DNA of 64,000 nt from Naganishia liquefaciens (taxonomy: Eukaryota > Basidiomycota > Tremellomycetes > Filobasidiales > Filobasidiaceae), in assembly GCA_013423385.1 (NCBI GenBank), contig BLZA01000018.1:496001-560000 (forward strand), in the 5' to 3' direction. How positions within the stretch are numbered: position 1 is the first letter of the stretch; each line of letters opens with the position of its first letter. A program made the translations under genes and the position numbers. The notes under the pieces were generated by a model. That model did no database searches and had not been told where the DNA came from. It saw nothing but the letters and a program-made list of their open reading frames with translations. Positions 36,001 through 48,147 of this stretch are shown here, piece by piece.

Positions 36001-37735
36001 GCGTTCAACCCGAGGCGTCATGCAGGATTCGAGAGGAAAAAAAATGGAGATTGGTAGCCACGCAAGTCGCCACGACAAGGTGGGACCTGGATTTCCAGCA
36101 AACCACACTGACAACGGTTTGGATCATCGCTCGGAGCGTCATTTTCTGTGCCTAAACAACCTCTGGATATCCATCACGACCGTGCGATCGAGTCGCATTT
36201 CTTTAATTTGTCAGAACCGTCGACAGAACCGCGGGGAAAACCCTTGTTTCCCGCATAAAATCGCACGACGTTTCTGTCGCACGGCGCGAGATAGCCTCCA
36301 CGCATAGCCCGTTCTCGGCGATCTGCAGCAGGGGCAGATTGTTCGAAATCGTCTGCGCAGCCGACTTGTCGAGGCCCGCTTGATGACTCTCCTCACTTGC
36401 CAGTGTACTCGAGCTGCCGTTGGTGTCCGCATTCGATGATGAATTGGAACCATTGCCCCCGGTACCGTTGGCCACTAGCGATTGGCCGAGACGAGCGGTG
36501 TACTCCAAAGTAGGGAAGCAACGTTATCGCTTGACAAGAAAGGACACGATGCCTTTCGCCATAATCGGCTCATTCGCGAGCGTCCCGTGATGACCTCGAT
36601 GAATTCCATAAAAATTGAATCAAGTACTGTCGCTCCTGAAGATGGCCGACTGAGCAAGCGGCCGTTCTAGCATGTCCTCAGGGCTGCGTCGTTCGAGAAC
36701 TCATTGGCATTCGAGAGACAGAGACCTTTGGCCGCGCGTGCATGACCTCGTGTTTGCTCTTGGCGTTGCCCATGGCATCCTTCCTGAAGCTCGACGAGAG
36801 AAATTTTCGCTTTGCTCGAAGGTTTCCTCGGCGGTCCTACGATGGCCTCGGGGGTTCTTGCCTACGGCGCTGATATTCTCGCTCCGCTCGACGAGAGAGA
36901 GATCCTCGCTTCGCTCGACGAGAAGGGTATTCTCGCTTCGCTCGACGAGAGAGGTATTCTCACTTCGCTCGACGAGAGAGGTATTCTCGCTTCGCTCGAC
37001 GAAAGAGGTATTCTCGCTCCGCTCGAAGGTATTCTCGCACGCCCTACGGCGCGCTCGGGAAGACCTTGCCTGCGGCGCTGGTATTCTCGCTCCGCTCGAA
37101 GGTATTCTCACACGCCCTACGGCGCGCTCGGGAAGACCTTGCCTGCGGCGCCTTGTATTCTCGCCGTCGTCGCTCCGCTCCTCGGCTCGGCTCCGCTCCT
37201 CGGCTCGCTCTACTCACTCAAACGCCTTCCTCCCAATATTCCCATCCCCAAACCCCACCTCGACCCTGCCCTCCCCCGCGCCCTCCTCAAACCCTCCGCA
37301 AAACAAGCCTTCGAAAAACCCGGCCTGGACCAACACGACCCTATGCAGCGCATACGCGAGCTGCCACTGCGGGATGGCGAGGATAATGTCGGTGCATGTG
37401 GCGGTGTGGAGAGCGGACGTGAGATGTGCTTGGAGGGGTGTTGCCATTCGGGTGGACGCTTGCGTGTCTTTTGCGTGAATGTCAGTGAGATGGACGACGG
37501 GGACACGACACCGGGTGAAGAGGGAGACAATCATGCACCAGAATCCATCCATCCAGGCTGACAAGAGCGGGGTCATCCAGGCCACGCATGTCTCGCGCCG
37601 GCCGCCGTTCTTGACTGATCGAGTCCCGGAAACGGCATTCTCGGCATCCCGGGAACGCCGCGGAGGGGGCGGGCGCGGGCGCGGGCGCGAGGAGGGAGGA
37701 GGGATATAGCGGTCGGGGCAAGGGGCCACAACCAT
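33002..37735 (-). CDS. fungal BTB/POZ protein of germ-cell-less type
   Basis: Probable adaptor protein, perhaps for a cullin ubiquitin ligase; function is not shown. Exon 1 (to 37218) holds the BTB start: TDIILAIPQWQLAYALHRVV and QAGFFEGLFCGGF. A 1242-bp intron (35976-37217) follows; the next exon starts ICLARLYSPHPTLKIP, so codon GA|A is split and the BTB fold continues exactly. Then come TAIYLGYNPLIRECLGGVLA, FAGEKIGQACVSWLCRWGVD and WVRIVISSDAFWVRNEMERY. Further exons give ADMNPATGQPYVPLGVLQSA, EPFRFSVEFWGIDKLGEKER, NIYVQTIRKKDKGVQLGIYL, SSGPDVFTISQSWGWKSSSL and the end SLRATVVMGVI. The start is uncertain: in-frame ATG candidates lie near 37735 (after a Pro/Arg-rich lead) and at 37446 (MATPLQAHLTSALHTA). 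Roughly 1050-1150 residues. Confidence 0.82.
36873..37028. repeat. 27-bp minisatellite, six units
   Basis: Unit tattctcgcttcgctcgacg plus agagagg; the sixth unit is shortened to 21 bp. Each unit carries TCTCG ... CGAGA, able to form a small hairpin. As 27 is divisible by three, it opens long frames on both strands, which I take as spurious. Confidence 0.9.
37008..37153. repeat. 73-bp tandem duplication
   Basis: Two nearly identical copies (37008-37080 and 37081-37153), each made of a 21-bp minisatellite-like head and a 52-bp body (cgccctacggcgcgctcggg). A more diverged relative lies at about 36805-36890. Confidence 0.85.
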
Positions 37736-38250
37736 GGGAGATCAGCGTCAACGGATGGGCATCAGGTGGGGCGTAGAGATGAACGAATGGTCGCGGCGGT
37801 AAGCCGTGATGCCCGTTCCTGATCGTGGACTATCTACCTATCGTCCTCGAACCAATCACCCGCAGGACTCGACACCTCGGAATGATCGCGACGTTGTGGA
37901 GGTGGGGATCACATCCAACGTATGCACAAGTCCCTCCAGCAGTCCAGGCGATCATCATCCGCCATCCTGCGATATCCCATGGTGGAACCCACCTCCCCCG
38001 CCGGCGTCGCCCCCTTCCCCTCCTCCCCTTGCATCCCTCCCCGGTCCGGCACGCCTGCTTCCGCATCAAAGAAGCGCACGCCCGCGCGCGCTTGAGAGCC
38101 AAGTGACGTCACACAGCTGACGCGAGACCCGACCATTCCATTTCCCCCCACCGTGCACACCGCCATATAACACCCTGCCGCCCCACCCTCCACACGCCCT
38201 CTTGCTCGCCGTATCAACACACACAAATCACACACACCACACACCACATC
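37736..38250. other. divergent promoter region BTB / small hydrophilic gene
   Basis: GC-rich spacer. Just before the + strand start it becomes CA-rich (cacacaaatcacacacacc near 38218), likely the 5' leader of the small gene. Confidence 0.4.
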
Positions 38251-38697
38251 ATGTCTTCCCAGAACGCCGGCACTCAGTCTCCCAAGCAGCAGAAGCAGGA
38301 CCCGATGGGCGCGGCGGATACCGAGGGACAGAAGGGCCAGGGTCTCGGTGCGGAACAGAGGGCAGCCGGTGGGTACACGCACCGCTGTGCAACGGACAAA
38401 ACGTTGCGGAAAAAGCTGATACGACCGTGCGTGCGTGCGTGTAGAATCGTCCGGCGCCGATCAGCAAAAGACGGGCGTTTCCGACGAGGCAGTCAAGGTG
38501 TGTCTTTTCCCTCCCTACTGGGCATTCCCATCTACTTGTAAACTGACCTTTTTTTTTGCCTTCGTAGACCGCTTCCGTGCGTTTCCTCACCGCTTCCCGC
38601 CGTGGAAGGATACCCTGACTGATGAACTGATTTCTTTGCCCCGCAGGACGTCGCATCCAAGATTGCCGACCCCACCAGCGCACGTCACGAGCAGTAA
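38251..38697 (+). CDS. 77-residue hydrophilic protein with a micro-exon
   Basis: Function unknown. Four exons: 38251-38368, 38445-38497, 38568-38576 (9 nt only) and 38647-38697. The protein starts MSSQNAGTQSPKQQKQDPMG and ends DVASKIADPTSARHEQ. It is rich in Gln, Ala, Gly and Asp with no hydrophobic core, so it is probably disordered; hydrophilin or stress-type small proteins look like this. The micro-exon encodes Thr-Ala-Ser and sits after a strong polypyrimidine tract and TAG, with GTGCGT following. Skipping it keeps the frame. The CA-rich leader and clean splice sites argue that it is a real, well-expressed gene. Its spacer to the BTB gene is about 0.5 kb, divergent. Confidence 0.65.
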
Positions 38698-41600
38698 ATC
38701 ACCTCTTCAACTTGTCAGCATAGAATCCCACGGACTACGACACATGCCGGAATAGAAGGAGGGGAATGATCATCAAGAGAAGCTGTCACAGAAACGTGCT
38801 GTACAAAGAAAGGCCCGCCAATGCCAAAATGGAACAAATAGTGGGAATTATGGATGAATGAATTATTCATGGATAGAATGCCCCACAGGAGCGGACGACA
38901 CGAGCGCGATCGGCATGGTGTCGTGGTGAGCGTTTCTCCTTGTCCCTCGTATGGCTTCCCGATTTCCCCTCCTCAATGCATCACTCGCCACGATGCCTCG
39001 ACATCTATATCAGCATGCGACAATACCGACGTTAAACCGTTCCCTCCACCGGGGTTTTCTCCGGTTCGCAAACTGAGATCGTTCAGCGCGACGCCTAACG
39101 TACACAGCCGTCGGGGTGCATTGGCAAGTGGACCCCTCTCTCTTCCAACCCGTCCCTCTGCCGCGCCCCCTTGTCCCAACTCGAATTCATCCCCACCCCT
39201 CGGCAACCCCGGAGTGACTCGTTCACTATCCTCTTGATGATGCCGGGACCGATGTCCAGGGTCGGGAGAACAAGACGAGTGTCGTCGGGGGCGTCGGAGC
39301 CATGGGTCCCCCTCGGGATCGGGCGAGATATTCGAGGGTTTCCAACGCCGGCGGCTTCAAGCGTTCAACTGGTCCGGGCCAGGTGTTGTTCATGAGCTCA
39401 ATCCGGGAATCGTTGGTCCTTCTAGAGACGACCATGTAAAGTGATAATCTGCACATACGAAAAGGCCGGCGTTATGAGCTTGCGGAACTTTGGGTGTTGC
39501 GATCTGTGCAAGCTGCGTCCCGATGATGGTTTCCTTGATGATCATGCGAGGTTCGCGGTAGATCTCTGGGTCCTGTGACTGCCGTTGGACCATGAACGGG
39601 CTCGGGTTCCTACCTCATATCTCTCCCAAACTTCGGTCATTCTTAGTATATGCAAGGTAATCATGATTGGGGATGAATACCGCCGCGATTTTTTTTAAAA
39701 AGGAGTGTCTGATATCGTTCTGGCGGGTTCGCGGCGTTCAATCTCGTGTTGCGCTGGTCGCTCACTGCTCGATACGGGCCCGTTCAACCATTCATTCAGG
39801 TATCATTCATGCTATGACGATTGCTGCTGCTGCTTCGACAGAAACTTTGGCAGGCCATCATCCGCATGTCGCGATATCTTCGACCAGCTCTTCGACTATA
39901 CAACACATGTCTGCTGCTCACACAACTGGAGACCTCTGGGGAAGCCTGGGGACTCCGAAAAATCTTTTTGCGACCGTGTAGAACATTGCCGCGGCCAGAT
40001 TCCCACTGTGTCTGTTTTTTTTTTTTGGTTTTTCTTCTTCGCTCGCGAGGATGGAACGGGATCCATAGGTGAAGCGAGGTCAGCTGATGTTCTATGACCA
40101 CGTAACCGCCGCCGCCGGTAGATAGCTCGGTAGATAAGCAAGTATTATGCGCGCTGTTTGGCGCCGGTCGCCAAAACGTCGGTGTCCTGGATATCTTTCC
40201 AAGTGAGATGTCGCAACGCCCGCGGCTGGAGGATGGACACCGGCGAAAAGTTCCGGTATCGACGACGGGACTCATACGATGTGACGAATGGGACTGTTGT
40301 TACATCGGTGCTATAACGGAACAGCTAACGGAACGAAGTGAGAATCGGGGTACTGCGACAAGGGGGCCATCATACTATATAGCCATCATACGGAGGCCAA
40401 CTTTAGCACCATACACAGGGAGGTATAAACAGCTGGACTTTGGCAGCATTCCTAGCGCTACCATCGGTGTTCATCATCAATACACGAGTGAAACCCGATA
40501 TATTCGATGAGCTAATCAACGGAGAGCATCTATATTGCCTCTATGGCGCTATCGTGTGGCCATTCCTGACCAAACAGCTGATCAAACCTATCATGGAGAG
40601 AGCTACAGTGTACGGAGCGGCGTTGTACGAGCTAGCGAAAACTTGAAACGCCGGCAGCTACGGCGGGTGTTAGTTCTGTTCCTGGTCATCTTTCTCTTGG
40701 TGTCCTTCCTGGTCTGCACTCAGGCGGGGCAACTTTGGAGAGAAGCGTGGAGACCTACATGAGATAGCTATAGCTGAATAGCTCTCGGGACTTGCGATAT
40801 GACACCTTGCGTTCTGAACGATCGTTCGAAAGGATTCATCGATTGACATAACACATACAGCCTCGTCAGCTTGCTCGACAAGGTTGCAAGGACTGCCACA
40901 CCAGCCTTCCTTACACGCCTGAATTTACCGCGACCTCTTAGAACAGGGACAAAAATAGCGAGTAATGGTCATCTTGTTATGATCGCTACAATGACATGAT
41001 TCTCCAGTGACTAGTTGTATGACTGTTCGCCATCGTCAATCCTCTTTCGGTCGCACAGGTTCCTAGTCTAAAAACCTTCCCCGCTGTGCGGCCAATGATC
41101 AGCACGTTCGACAAGGCGAAAGACGGGAGGCGGGACGCCGATAACGGCTACAGCATATCATCGCCAAAGGGACGAGCGCCGGCGAAAAAGCTCCCGGGGG
41201 AACCGCGAGCAATCAAGGTTCTGCAATCTCCTCGTTATCTGCGATCCCAAACAAATGACCGGGCGTCGAGGGGCTCAATTATGCAATCGGGCACACGTGT
41301 CTCCCTGGAATGGCGTAATCTCCCCCAAGTTTTCCGCTGAAAAAGTGTAAACTCGATGTTTCGAGAATCCTGGAATGCAAGGTTTTTACCGCAAAACCCG
41401 AGGTGGCCTTCCAGTGAAAGTCGGTTTGACGCTTGACAATTGGCCATTGCTGTCAGTCTCACCTGTTAGAGACCCGGAAGACAAGAACCAGTTCAACGGC
41501 TCTTGGGTAGCTGATGGTACCGGGTGTTCGTAACACCGTTCCACCAAGTGAGGACCTGCTGAATGGTAGCTCTGACACATGCCATATCGCATGCGACAGA

Positions 41601-42113
41601 CTGGTTCTGGCCCAATGGCCGAAAATTAGTCACTCAACGCGCGACTTATTCTCCCACAAGTGCCCCAAAAAGCCCAAGGGCTTACAAATTTCTAAAAGAA
41701 GAAAAGCAGCAAACGCACGCCGCGCGGGGTCTGGGGCCTCAGCTGATGACTTGCCCCGAAAAAATTGGATGATCTCCTCGTTCGATCCATCTTCGCAACA
41801 ACACCGTCATTCACCATCGCCCCTGTGGCTCTTCTTTCCCGTCGATATCCTCGACTTTCAGCATTATTGATCTCCGTCCCTCTGCCAGACACTCACAGCA
41901 GCGGATAGCGTGCGGACGTGGAGCCCACGCCTTGTTTATTCGCGAAAGCAATCAACGCGCACCGATCGTGCTGGAAGCTTGATCTTTCCTCCTTTCCAGT
42001 CTAATCCCGTTTGTGGAAGGATTCTGGGATAATCGAGCTTGGAAAGGTCCGAGAAGATCGACGAACGCGATATTTCAGATCGCATTCACCCATCCTTACC
42101 GGTTCAAATCATC
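38698..42113. other. 3.4 kb without a clear gene, upstream of creA
   Basis: Several open frames of 60-130 codons occur on both strands but none resembles a protein. It includes a poly-T run (about 40014-40026) and a small palindromic pair TTTGGCG/CGCCAAA near 40159-40177. Long leaders are common for fungal regulators, so part may be creA promoter and 5' leader. No non-coding RNA could be shown. Confidence 0.4.
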
Positions 42114-45100
42114 ATGTCAACAGAACAGGACGTCAAGGCTCGCATCGAAGCGCAACAGGTCGCCGCCGCAGCTTCAGCAGCGCATGCTCACACTCGAGCC
42201 ATGGCGGACGCCGCGGCACTTGCAGCGGTTGGAGGATCAACAAATGGAGCGCATTTTGCATCGCACCATGGATATGGAACTGCCTCTCATGGAGGATCCG
42301 AAAATACCTCGCCAGCGACAACCCCGAATGGAGGAGCTTCGGCAGATGCTACCCCGGTGCCGGAAGCGTCATCCAATATCCTTGCCGGATTCGTCGCGCC
42401 TGTTCCCGATCCGAAGACCGGTAGGCTCGATCCCAATGATCCGGCTGTCAAAGCTTGTGAGTAGACGCTCGGAAAAGGTTGAAAAGATGCTGACAATGGC
42501 ACGATAGTGACGGAAGCGGCATTGGCCATGGATAAGTCGAAGATTCCCCGGCCTTACAAATGTCCACTTTGTGATCGTGCATTCTACCGTTTGGAGCATC
42601 AGGTTGGTCATTTTCATTCACTTCAGGTGTCATATTCTGATGCGTATGCCTTAGACCCGACATATCCGAACGCATACAGGAGAGAAGCCCCATGCATGCA
42701 CACATCCAGGCTGCGACAAGCGATTCTCCCGATCCGACGAATTGACGAGACACGCTAGAATACATATGGGCCAACCCGGAGCAGAACCGATTATGCAGGC
42801 GCCTCCCATCGGCGGAAAGAGCAAGAGAAAGAGTTTGGCATCGGCTCATTCAACCCCGGGTCCTTCGCGCATAGACGTAAGTGAGCTTGAACCCGAAAGG
42901 AGACGTTTCGTTAACACGACTATTATAGCATGACGCAGACGATCACATGACGTCCGGTGGATTTCCTGCTGAATACGTCAATTCACGCAACCCGTACTCG
43001 ATGAGCGAACACGGCTATCCTGTCGATCCCAGTCTCTCAGCACCTGCTGGGGGAATGACCGGGGTTGGAGGAATGAACGAGATGAGCGCTTTGGCGGCCG
43101 CTGCGTCTGATCAGCTTCACGAATTGGAAAGACAACACGAGTTGGAAAGGCACGAGGCGTTGAGACGAGCCGAATGGGAGATGAGGCATCGGAACAAAAT
43201 GATGGGTCCGCAGGGCAATCAAGGGCCGAATCATGGCATGGGCAACATGATGGGAGGTGGACCGAGGTCTGGGGACAGCACTCCCGTCAACGCTGCTGCA
43301 GCTGCGGCTGCAGTCTACGGGTTTTCTTCGGAGCGGGATCGAATCAGCAGCAACGCTGGAATCAACAATCACGGACAGCCGTTTACCGGCCCACCTGCTG
43401 TGCCGGGTCAAAGCAACGTGTTCTATCCTGTTTCTGCCGCGCAACCTGAGACCAACCTGCATCCTGCGGTTCCACCTGGAACGCTCGCCGATCCGACATA
43501 TCTCTTGCCACCGAATTGTCACCACGAAGAGTGTCACAAGAGCTATCGAAAGCGATTGAAGTTTGCCAAGCAGACGGCGGCCTGCCCGAATTGCTTGACC
43601 CTTGCTCCCGCCGCGACTGGAAATGGTCAAGCAGGCAATGCCGCGGCGGCATCAGGCGGATCTGGCAGCAACACCTCATCGCAAACAAATACGCCTCAAC
43701 ACCGATCGCACGAAGATCTGCACATGCTCAGCACCAGCGGCGGCAACAACTCGAATTCGGGATTCCAAATGAACTTTGGTCCGAGCGGGTCTTCGGGAGC
43801 AAACAGCGGAGCTCAGCAACAACAACAGGCTATTCAGCAACATCTCCAGCGTCTGGCGGCGAATCAGGCTCAGCAGCGACATAATCAGCAAAAGCTGCTG
43901 GCGCAGCTGAAATCTCAGGCAAATGCGCATGCATTCTCGCTATCCACCTCGGCTCCGCAGTCTTCCAGAAAACCCAACAGCGTCAACTTCTCGACCCAAA
44001 TCAACGGATTGCGCGCGCCCCATAATGCCGCCAGCTCCGGCTTTGGTTTGCCGCCTGGAATCAACGCAGGTAACATGCGCTCAAACCCGCCTTCTACGCA
44101 AGTGTCGCCACGGTCAGAATCGTCTGACGACTTTGAGGATGACCACGCTCAAGCTCCCAGTCTTCAATTTGAAATGACGCCATCTACTAGTCCCGTACTA
44201 GGACCGATGAAGAGCATGTCACTTTTGCAGCACAACGCAGGCGGTACACCTCACCTGGACTTGCATGCTGGACCAGCTTCAAAGCGTCATCATGAACGAC
44301 TCCACGGGCATCATTACCTCTCGCATCTTCATCATGGTTCTTTCACGGCTCCCGGATCCATTCATGCTTCCCCCGCCGTCTCGCGTGGCCCTAGTAGACC
44401 GGGAAGTACCGACTTCCATCACACCGAGGGACATGTTGCCGGATCCGGAAAGCACGGTGGTCATACCTCACACCTTGCTCGAGATGCCAAATATCGAAGT
44501 CATCCCTACGGAGGCGGCTCCTTCAGCCATTCGCACGCATCGACACCAAACACGCCCGCCCTCATTTCCAACTTTGGTCACAAGTCTAGTGGCAGGATGA
44601 GCCCACCGCGGCTGATTCGATCGAACTCTGGATCGCATCTCGTCAGCATGCCTCGTGCGTACGAGCCTCAGCAGCAACCGAGGCATACCGTAGAGGATAT
44701 CTTGAATGCGGCTACTACTCAGGGCAACACATCGACTCGCTCTGCCGATAGGAACGGCCCGCCTGTTTTCAACAGTTACACTATAGCCCAAAGTGCACCG
44801 ACTTCCGCTCAGACTAGCCCATTGCATTCGCGAAGCAATAGCCCTGGCGTTGCGACCTCTGGCGGTAACATTTCGCAAGGTAGTTCCCTTGCTCATGGCG
44901 TACGAGCCGCGTTCGGAATGACCCCTATTGTCGATCACACGGGTCGCGAACATACACTTTCGCCTCCGCGACAGCAAAAGTACGATCCAGGATTCACGTC
45001 ACCGGGTTCCCGGCTACCGCCATTGGGCGCGCAACAGGCTGCGGGGCTCTTGCCCAGCCTGTCTCGAAGCGGCAGCCCGGCTCCTTCCGCTGCTACGGGC

Positions 45101-45166
45101 TCAACAACGGGCATGGGCGCTGGCCAAGGTGGCGAGACCGCTATGGAAGTCGACGCGCAATCGTGA
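42114..45166 (+). CDS. creA: carbon catabolite repressor CreA/Mig1, two C2H2 zinc fingers
   Basis: DNA-binding repressor that shuts down alternative carbon-source genes in glucose, acting in the nucleus on GC-rich SYGGRG sites. The first in-frame ATG (42114) begins [15 protein letters not shown]. The fingers read [20 protein letters not shown] and [20 protein letters not shown] with linker [10 protein letters not shown]; they match the Mig1/CreA class residue for residue at the DNA-contact positions I can recall. An intron (about 42603-42654) lies inside finger 1 after the Gln of LEHQ; others lie near 42457-42507 and 42878-42930. The rest is Ser/Pro/Gln-rich, with a polyglutamine stretch ([20 protein letters not shown]). 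It also has an extra cluster Cys-x4-Cys-x16-Cys-x2-Cys (43518-43594). About 960 residues, larger than ascomycete CreA. Confidence 0.9.
43518..43594 (+). other. extra Cys4 cluster inside CreA
   Basis: [15 protein letters not shown] then TAACPNC gives Cys-x4-Cys-x16-Cys-x2-Cys with a basic loop, a plausible third zinc site outside the C2H2 pair. Confidence 0.5.
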
Positions 45167-45625
45167 CGAAGCCTCGGTGGGCTTGGACACTCCAGGATTG
45201 CGGATTGAGGATACGACTAGGTCGAGGAAATGGGCAGAGCTTTGATACGATCACGACGAGACGACCAGGCGGAGAGGATGACACGACAAAATGCACAATC
45301 ATAGATGGGTTTACGAACATGCTGTCTTTCTAATACATGTTCACTTGTACGTTGTAGAGGGTCATCGAAGCGCTCGGAAGAGAATAAATATCTGTATACC
45401 AATTGGCTCCGCACTATCGAATGGTCGCTTCTCCTGTTCACTCATGACTTGTAACTGGGCATCCCAATCAATTAGAAAGCTGGATTAACCATCTTTCAGA
45501 GTGCCTACATCAGGCATATGCAATCAAGGCGTCTGAGCTTTGTTTCCTTACACGAAATTCTACTACACAAGCAAGTACAACTCGAGAATGGTCGTCGGCT
45601 CTCCGATCTGTCGATGGAGATCCGC
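45167..45625. other. convergent 3' intergenic region creA/nitrate transporter
   Basis: Only 3' flanks of two converging genes; nothing else was recognised. Confidence 0.4.
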
Positions 45626-47713
45626 CTACTGGCTCATATAACCGCCTGCCAGCAATTGCTTTTTGGGAATGGGCTTGACGATGGTCATCAGAACGCCGAT
45701 AGCAACCGCAACGACGCCGAGAATCCAAGTACCCTTGTGATAGCTAGAGAAGAAGGTCAGCTAGATGTTTGGAATCGCGTAACGTAGTCTGGTATCCTAC
45801 TTGGTGAATCGGTAACCAACGGAAAATAAGACACCGCCCATGTTGCCTGTGGCGCCTACCAAGCCGCTCATGATACCGTTGTACTGCGGGTTAACATGGG
45901 GCACAAGCGAGTACTGGGACCAGTATCCTTCAGCGGAGGAAGACGGAAATATGTGCGCCGCTACTTACTGCGGCTCCATTTGCTGCATCCATAAAAAGTG
46001 CCGATGCCATGACCCCTCCGACGAGAACAGCTGGGCTGTGAGGGTTCAAGGCACCGGTCCAGATAAGCATGACGCCCTGTGCAGCCACCAGCTGTAAGGT
46101 TTCTCGGTCAGTGGCGACACTTCGATGGCGAATCTCTTTTAACTTACGAAGCCGTACCAGACCTGCTTGGTCTTGGTTCCACGAGAGGGCGAGACATACG
46201 CATAGAGCCAGTCCGCGAGAACACCTCCCATAGGTCGACTGATGACGTTGAAGAGACCGAAAGCCGCCGCAACTTGACCGCTCTTTGTCTGGTTCCAACC
46301 CAATGATTGTTGATACCAAGGTCCTAGAACGCTGTTCAGCGCGAGTTCACCTATGGTAAAGGATATATCTCAGAAACTGTCATCAGGCAAAACAAGAGCT
46401 GCCACTGACCACCAAAGGAGCACGCATAGGGGGCCGCCAGCATCAAAGTCTGCATACACATCACCGCTTTCAGAGAGTCTTTCAAGCTTGGCTTTTTGAC
46501 TTCCTCCATCTTCAAGGTTGGCGCAGCATTGGTCTCGCCATGACCGCTTTCAAGGGCTTGTACGGTAATCTGAGTCGACATCTTTTCGGAACTCGACTTT
46601 TCCTTGATGCTCTCCGCTGAGGTTCCCGCTTCCTCGATTTCTTGCTCGGTGATCGTCGTCTTGGGTGTGAAGCGGTCTTCCCATTTGCCTGTGGGTGTGT
46701 CTTCACAGAGGAAGAAAGAGCCGGCAGCGCATAGCAGCAGCAGGATAGTTGGCACGACAAACGACACCTGCAAGACTGAAATTTCAGCTGTATCGAATAT
46801 GTCGGGCCTGACGAGTACGAACCCGCCAAGCTTTGCTGGAGCTGAGTCCTCTGCCCTTCAAACTGTCGTATACAGCCGGCATCATGAAGTACGTAACACT
46901 GGACACATTGGACAGTCAGCAAAAGGTAAAGGTGTGTACCGCTCTGATGGATTACCCTGCACCGGCATTACCCCATCCTGCAGCGAAACCATTGGCAGTC
47001 CCGACGACACCCTGAAAGTTAAAAACCGAGCACGGTAAGCACCCGTTTGCCAAGCACGTATAATCGCTCCCGAGCGTACCTTGTCGTAGAAAAGGGTGCA
47101 CCACGTCAAACAAGGGACAAAAGAGGCACCAGCAATGCCGACGAAGAACCGGATCAGGAGCAGGCCAGTGTAGTTCTTGATGAGACCCGCAAGACCACAG
47201 GGAATGGCGGCAGCAATCAAGACACAGGTCACTGTCAATATTCAATGCGTCAGTCGTTTCGCGACTCTCTTTCATTTGGTTTTGCCACCCAGACTTACTG
47301 GTCTTTCTAGGTCCAAATCGATCACAACATGGTCCAACGATGGCTCGCATGCACATACCAGCCAATAATGCGACGATATTACTATCGGGATGGTTCAGCG
47401 TGGCTTCACAAGATTATACATCATACTCACGAATTGAGCCATTGCACGTTGGTGAAGCCCTCTGTAGCCCGAATACTTTTCGCCAGCGGCGAGAAGGAGT
47501 ACCAGGCAGCAAAGGAGCAGCCTTGATAGGTCGACTTTCAGCTTCTCCCTCATATGTTCATAGGTCCCATGGTCCCCACTCACAAAATGACGCCCAGGAG
47601 AAGAAGAATACTCGGCCGTACTTGTTGAATGGATTGATGATGGGCAGTTTCTGAGCCTTTCCATTCAAAGGGTTGACGGGTGGCGCACCCAGGCAGAAGA
47701 CGTTCTTCATCAT
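45626..47713 (-). CDS. nrt2: high-affinity nitrate transporter (NNP family, NRT2/CrnA type)
   Basis: Plasma-membrane MFS proton/nitrate symporter, the entry step of nitrate assimilation. The start is the ATG at 47713 ([20 protein letters not shown]). Membrane blocks include [80 protein letters not shown] (first nitrate signature) and [20 protein letters not shown] (second signature). Between segments six and seven lies a long charged loop rich in Glu/Lys/Thr, as in fungal NRT2. The C-terminus [14 protein letters not shown] is short. About eight introns; the exon boundary near 47540-47590 could not be fixed. The nitrate and nitrite reductase genes that often cluster with it are not in this window. 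Five GATAAG sites lie upstream. Confidence 0.88.
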
Positions 47714-48147
47714 TGCAGGCAGAGATTGTAGCAGGTTCAAGTCAGGTTGGGTGGACTTTTTGCTTTTCTTGCTGACGATGCAAGCTCTGCAGATTTATAT
47801 CTCGAGAACATGGCCAAAAGGACAAGCCAGGAAGGATCATCACCGGTATCAGCTCGATCAAACGCCAAGAACAAGATGACCCTGAGGTTTGGAAGGGAAT
47901 ATTGACGGAGTCAGATCTGGACGAGATACCTTCCTCTAGAATGGAATTGAAGTAGCTGTTGAGGTCGAGTAGACCGAATCTACCTCTCGCTCATTGGTTC
48001 CTTGCACATCGTTGCGATTGCAGCAGTCTTGGCACTGAATTTGACGGCATTCGAGATATAACAGTTATACGACAACAGCTATCAATTCAAGTTCTAGACT
48101 AGGGGTCTGCTTTGCTTCAAAGCCCCACTTTGATTATCCGAACGCTA

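Larger units (their letters stand above)
35976..37217 (-). other. 1.24-kb intron inside the BTB domain, filled with minisatellite
   Basis: The donor GTGAGT (at 37217-37212) and the acceptor CACCAG (ending at 35976) join AFE to ICLARLY in phase, restoring the BTB sequence. Introns elsewhere here are mostly under 100 bp. Two tandem arrays lie inside. Confidence 0.75.

Noticed and set aside
36873-37153. CRISPR-like spacing of repeats
   Set aside because: The units are contiguous or have repeated bodies, not unique spacers, and the DNA is eukaryotic.
36672-37561. Long open frames on the + strand through the minisatellite (249 and 268 codons)
   Set aside because: The frames stay open because the 27-bp unit is divisible by three, and the right part overlaps the BTB exon on the other strand. 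The encoded text is a repeat without protein character.
38854-39237. 127-codon + strand frame after the small hydrophilic gene
   Set aside because: Low complexity, no start context or homology pattern; kept as unannotated spacer.
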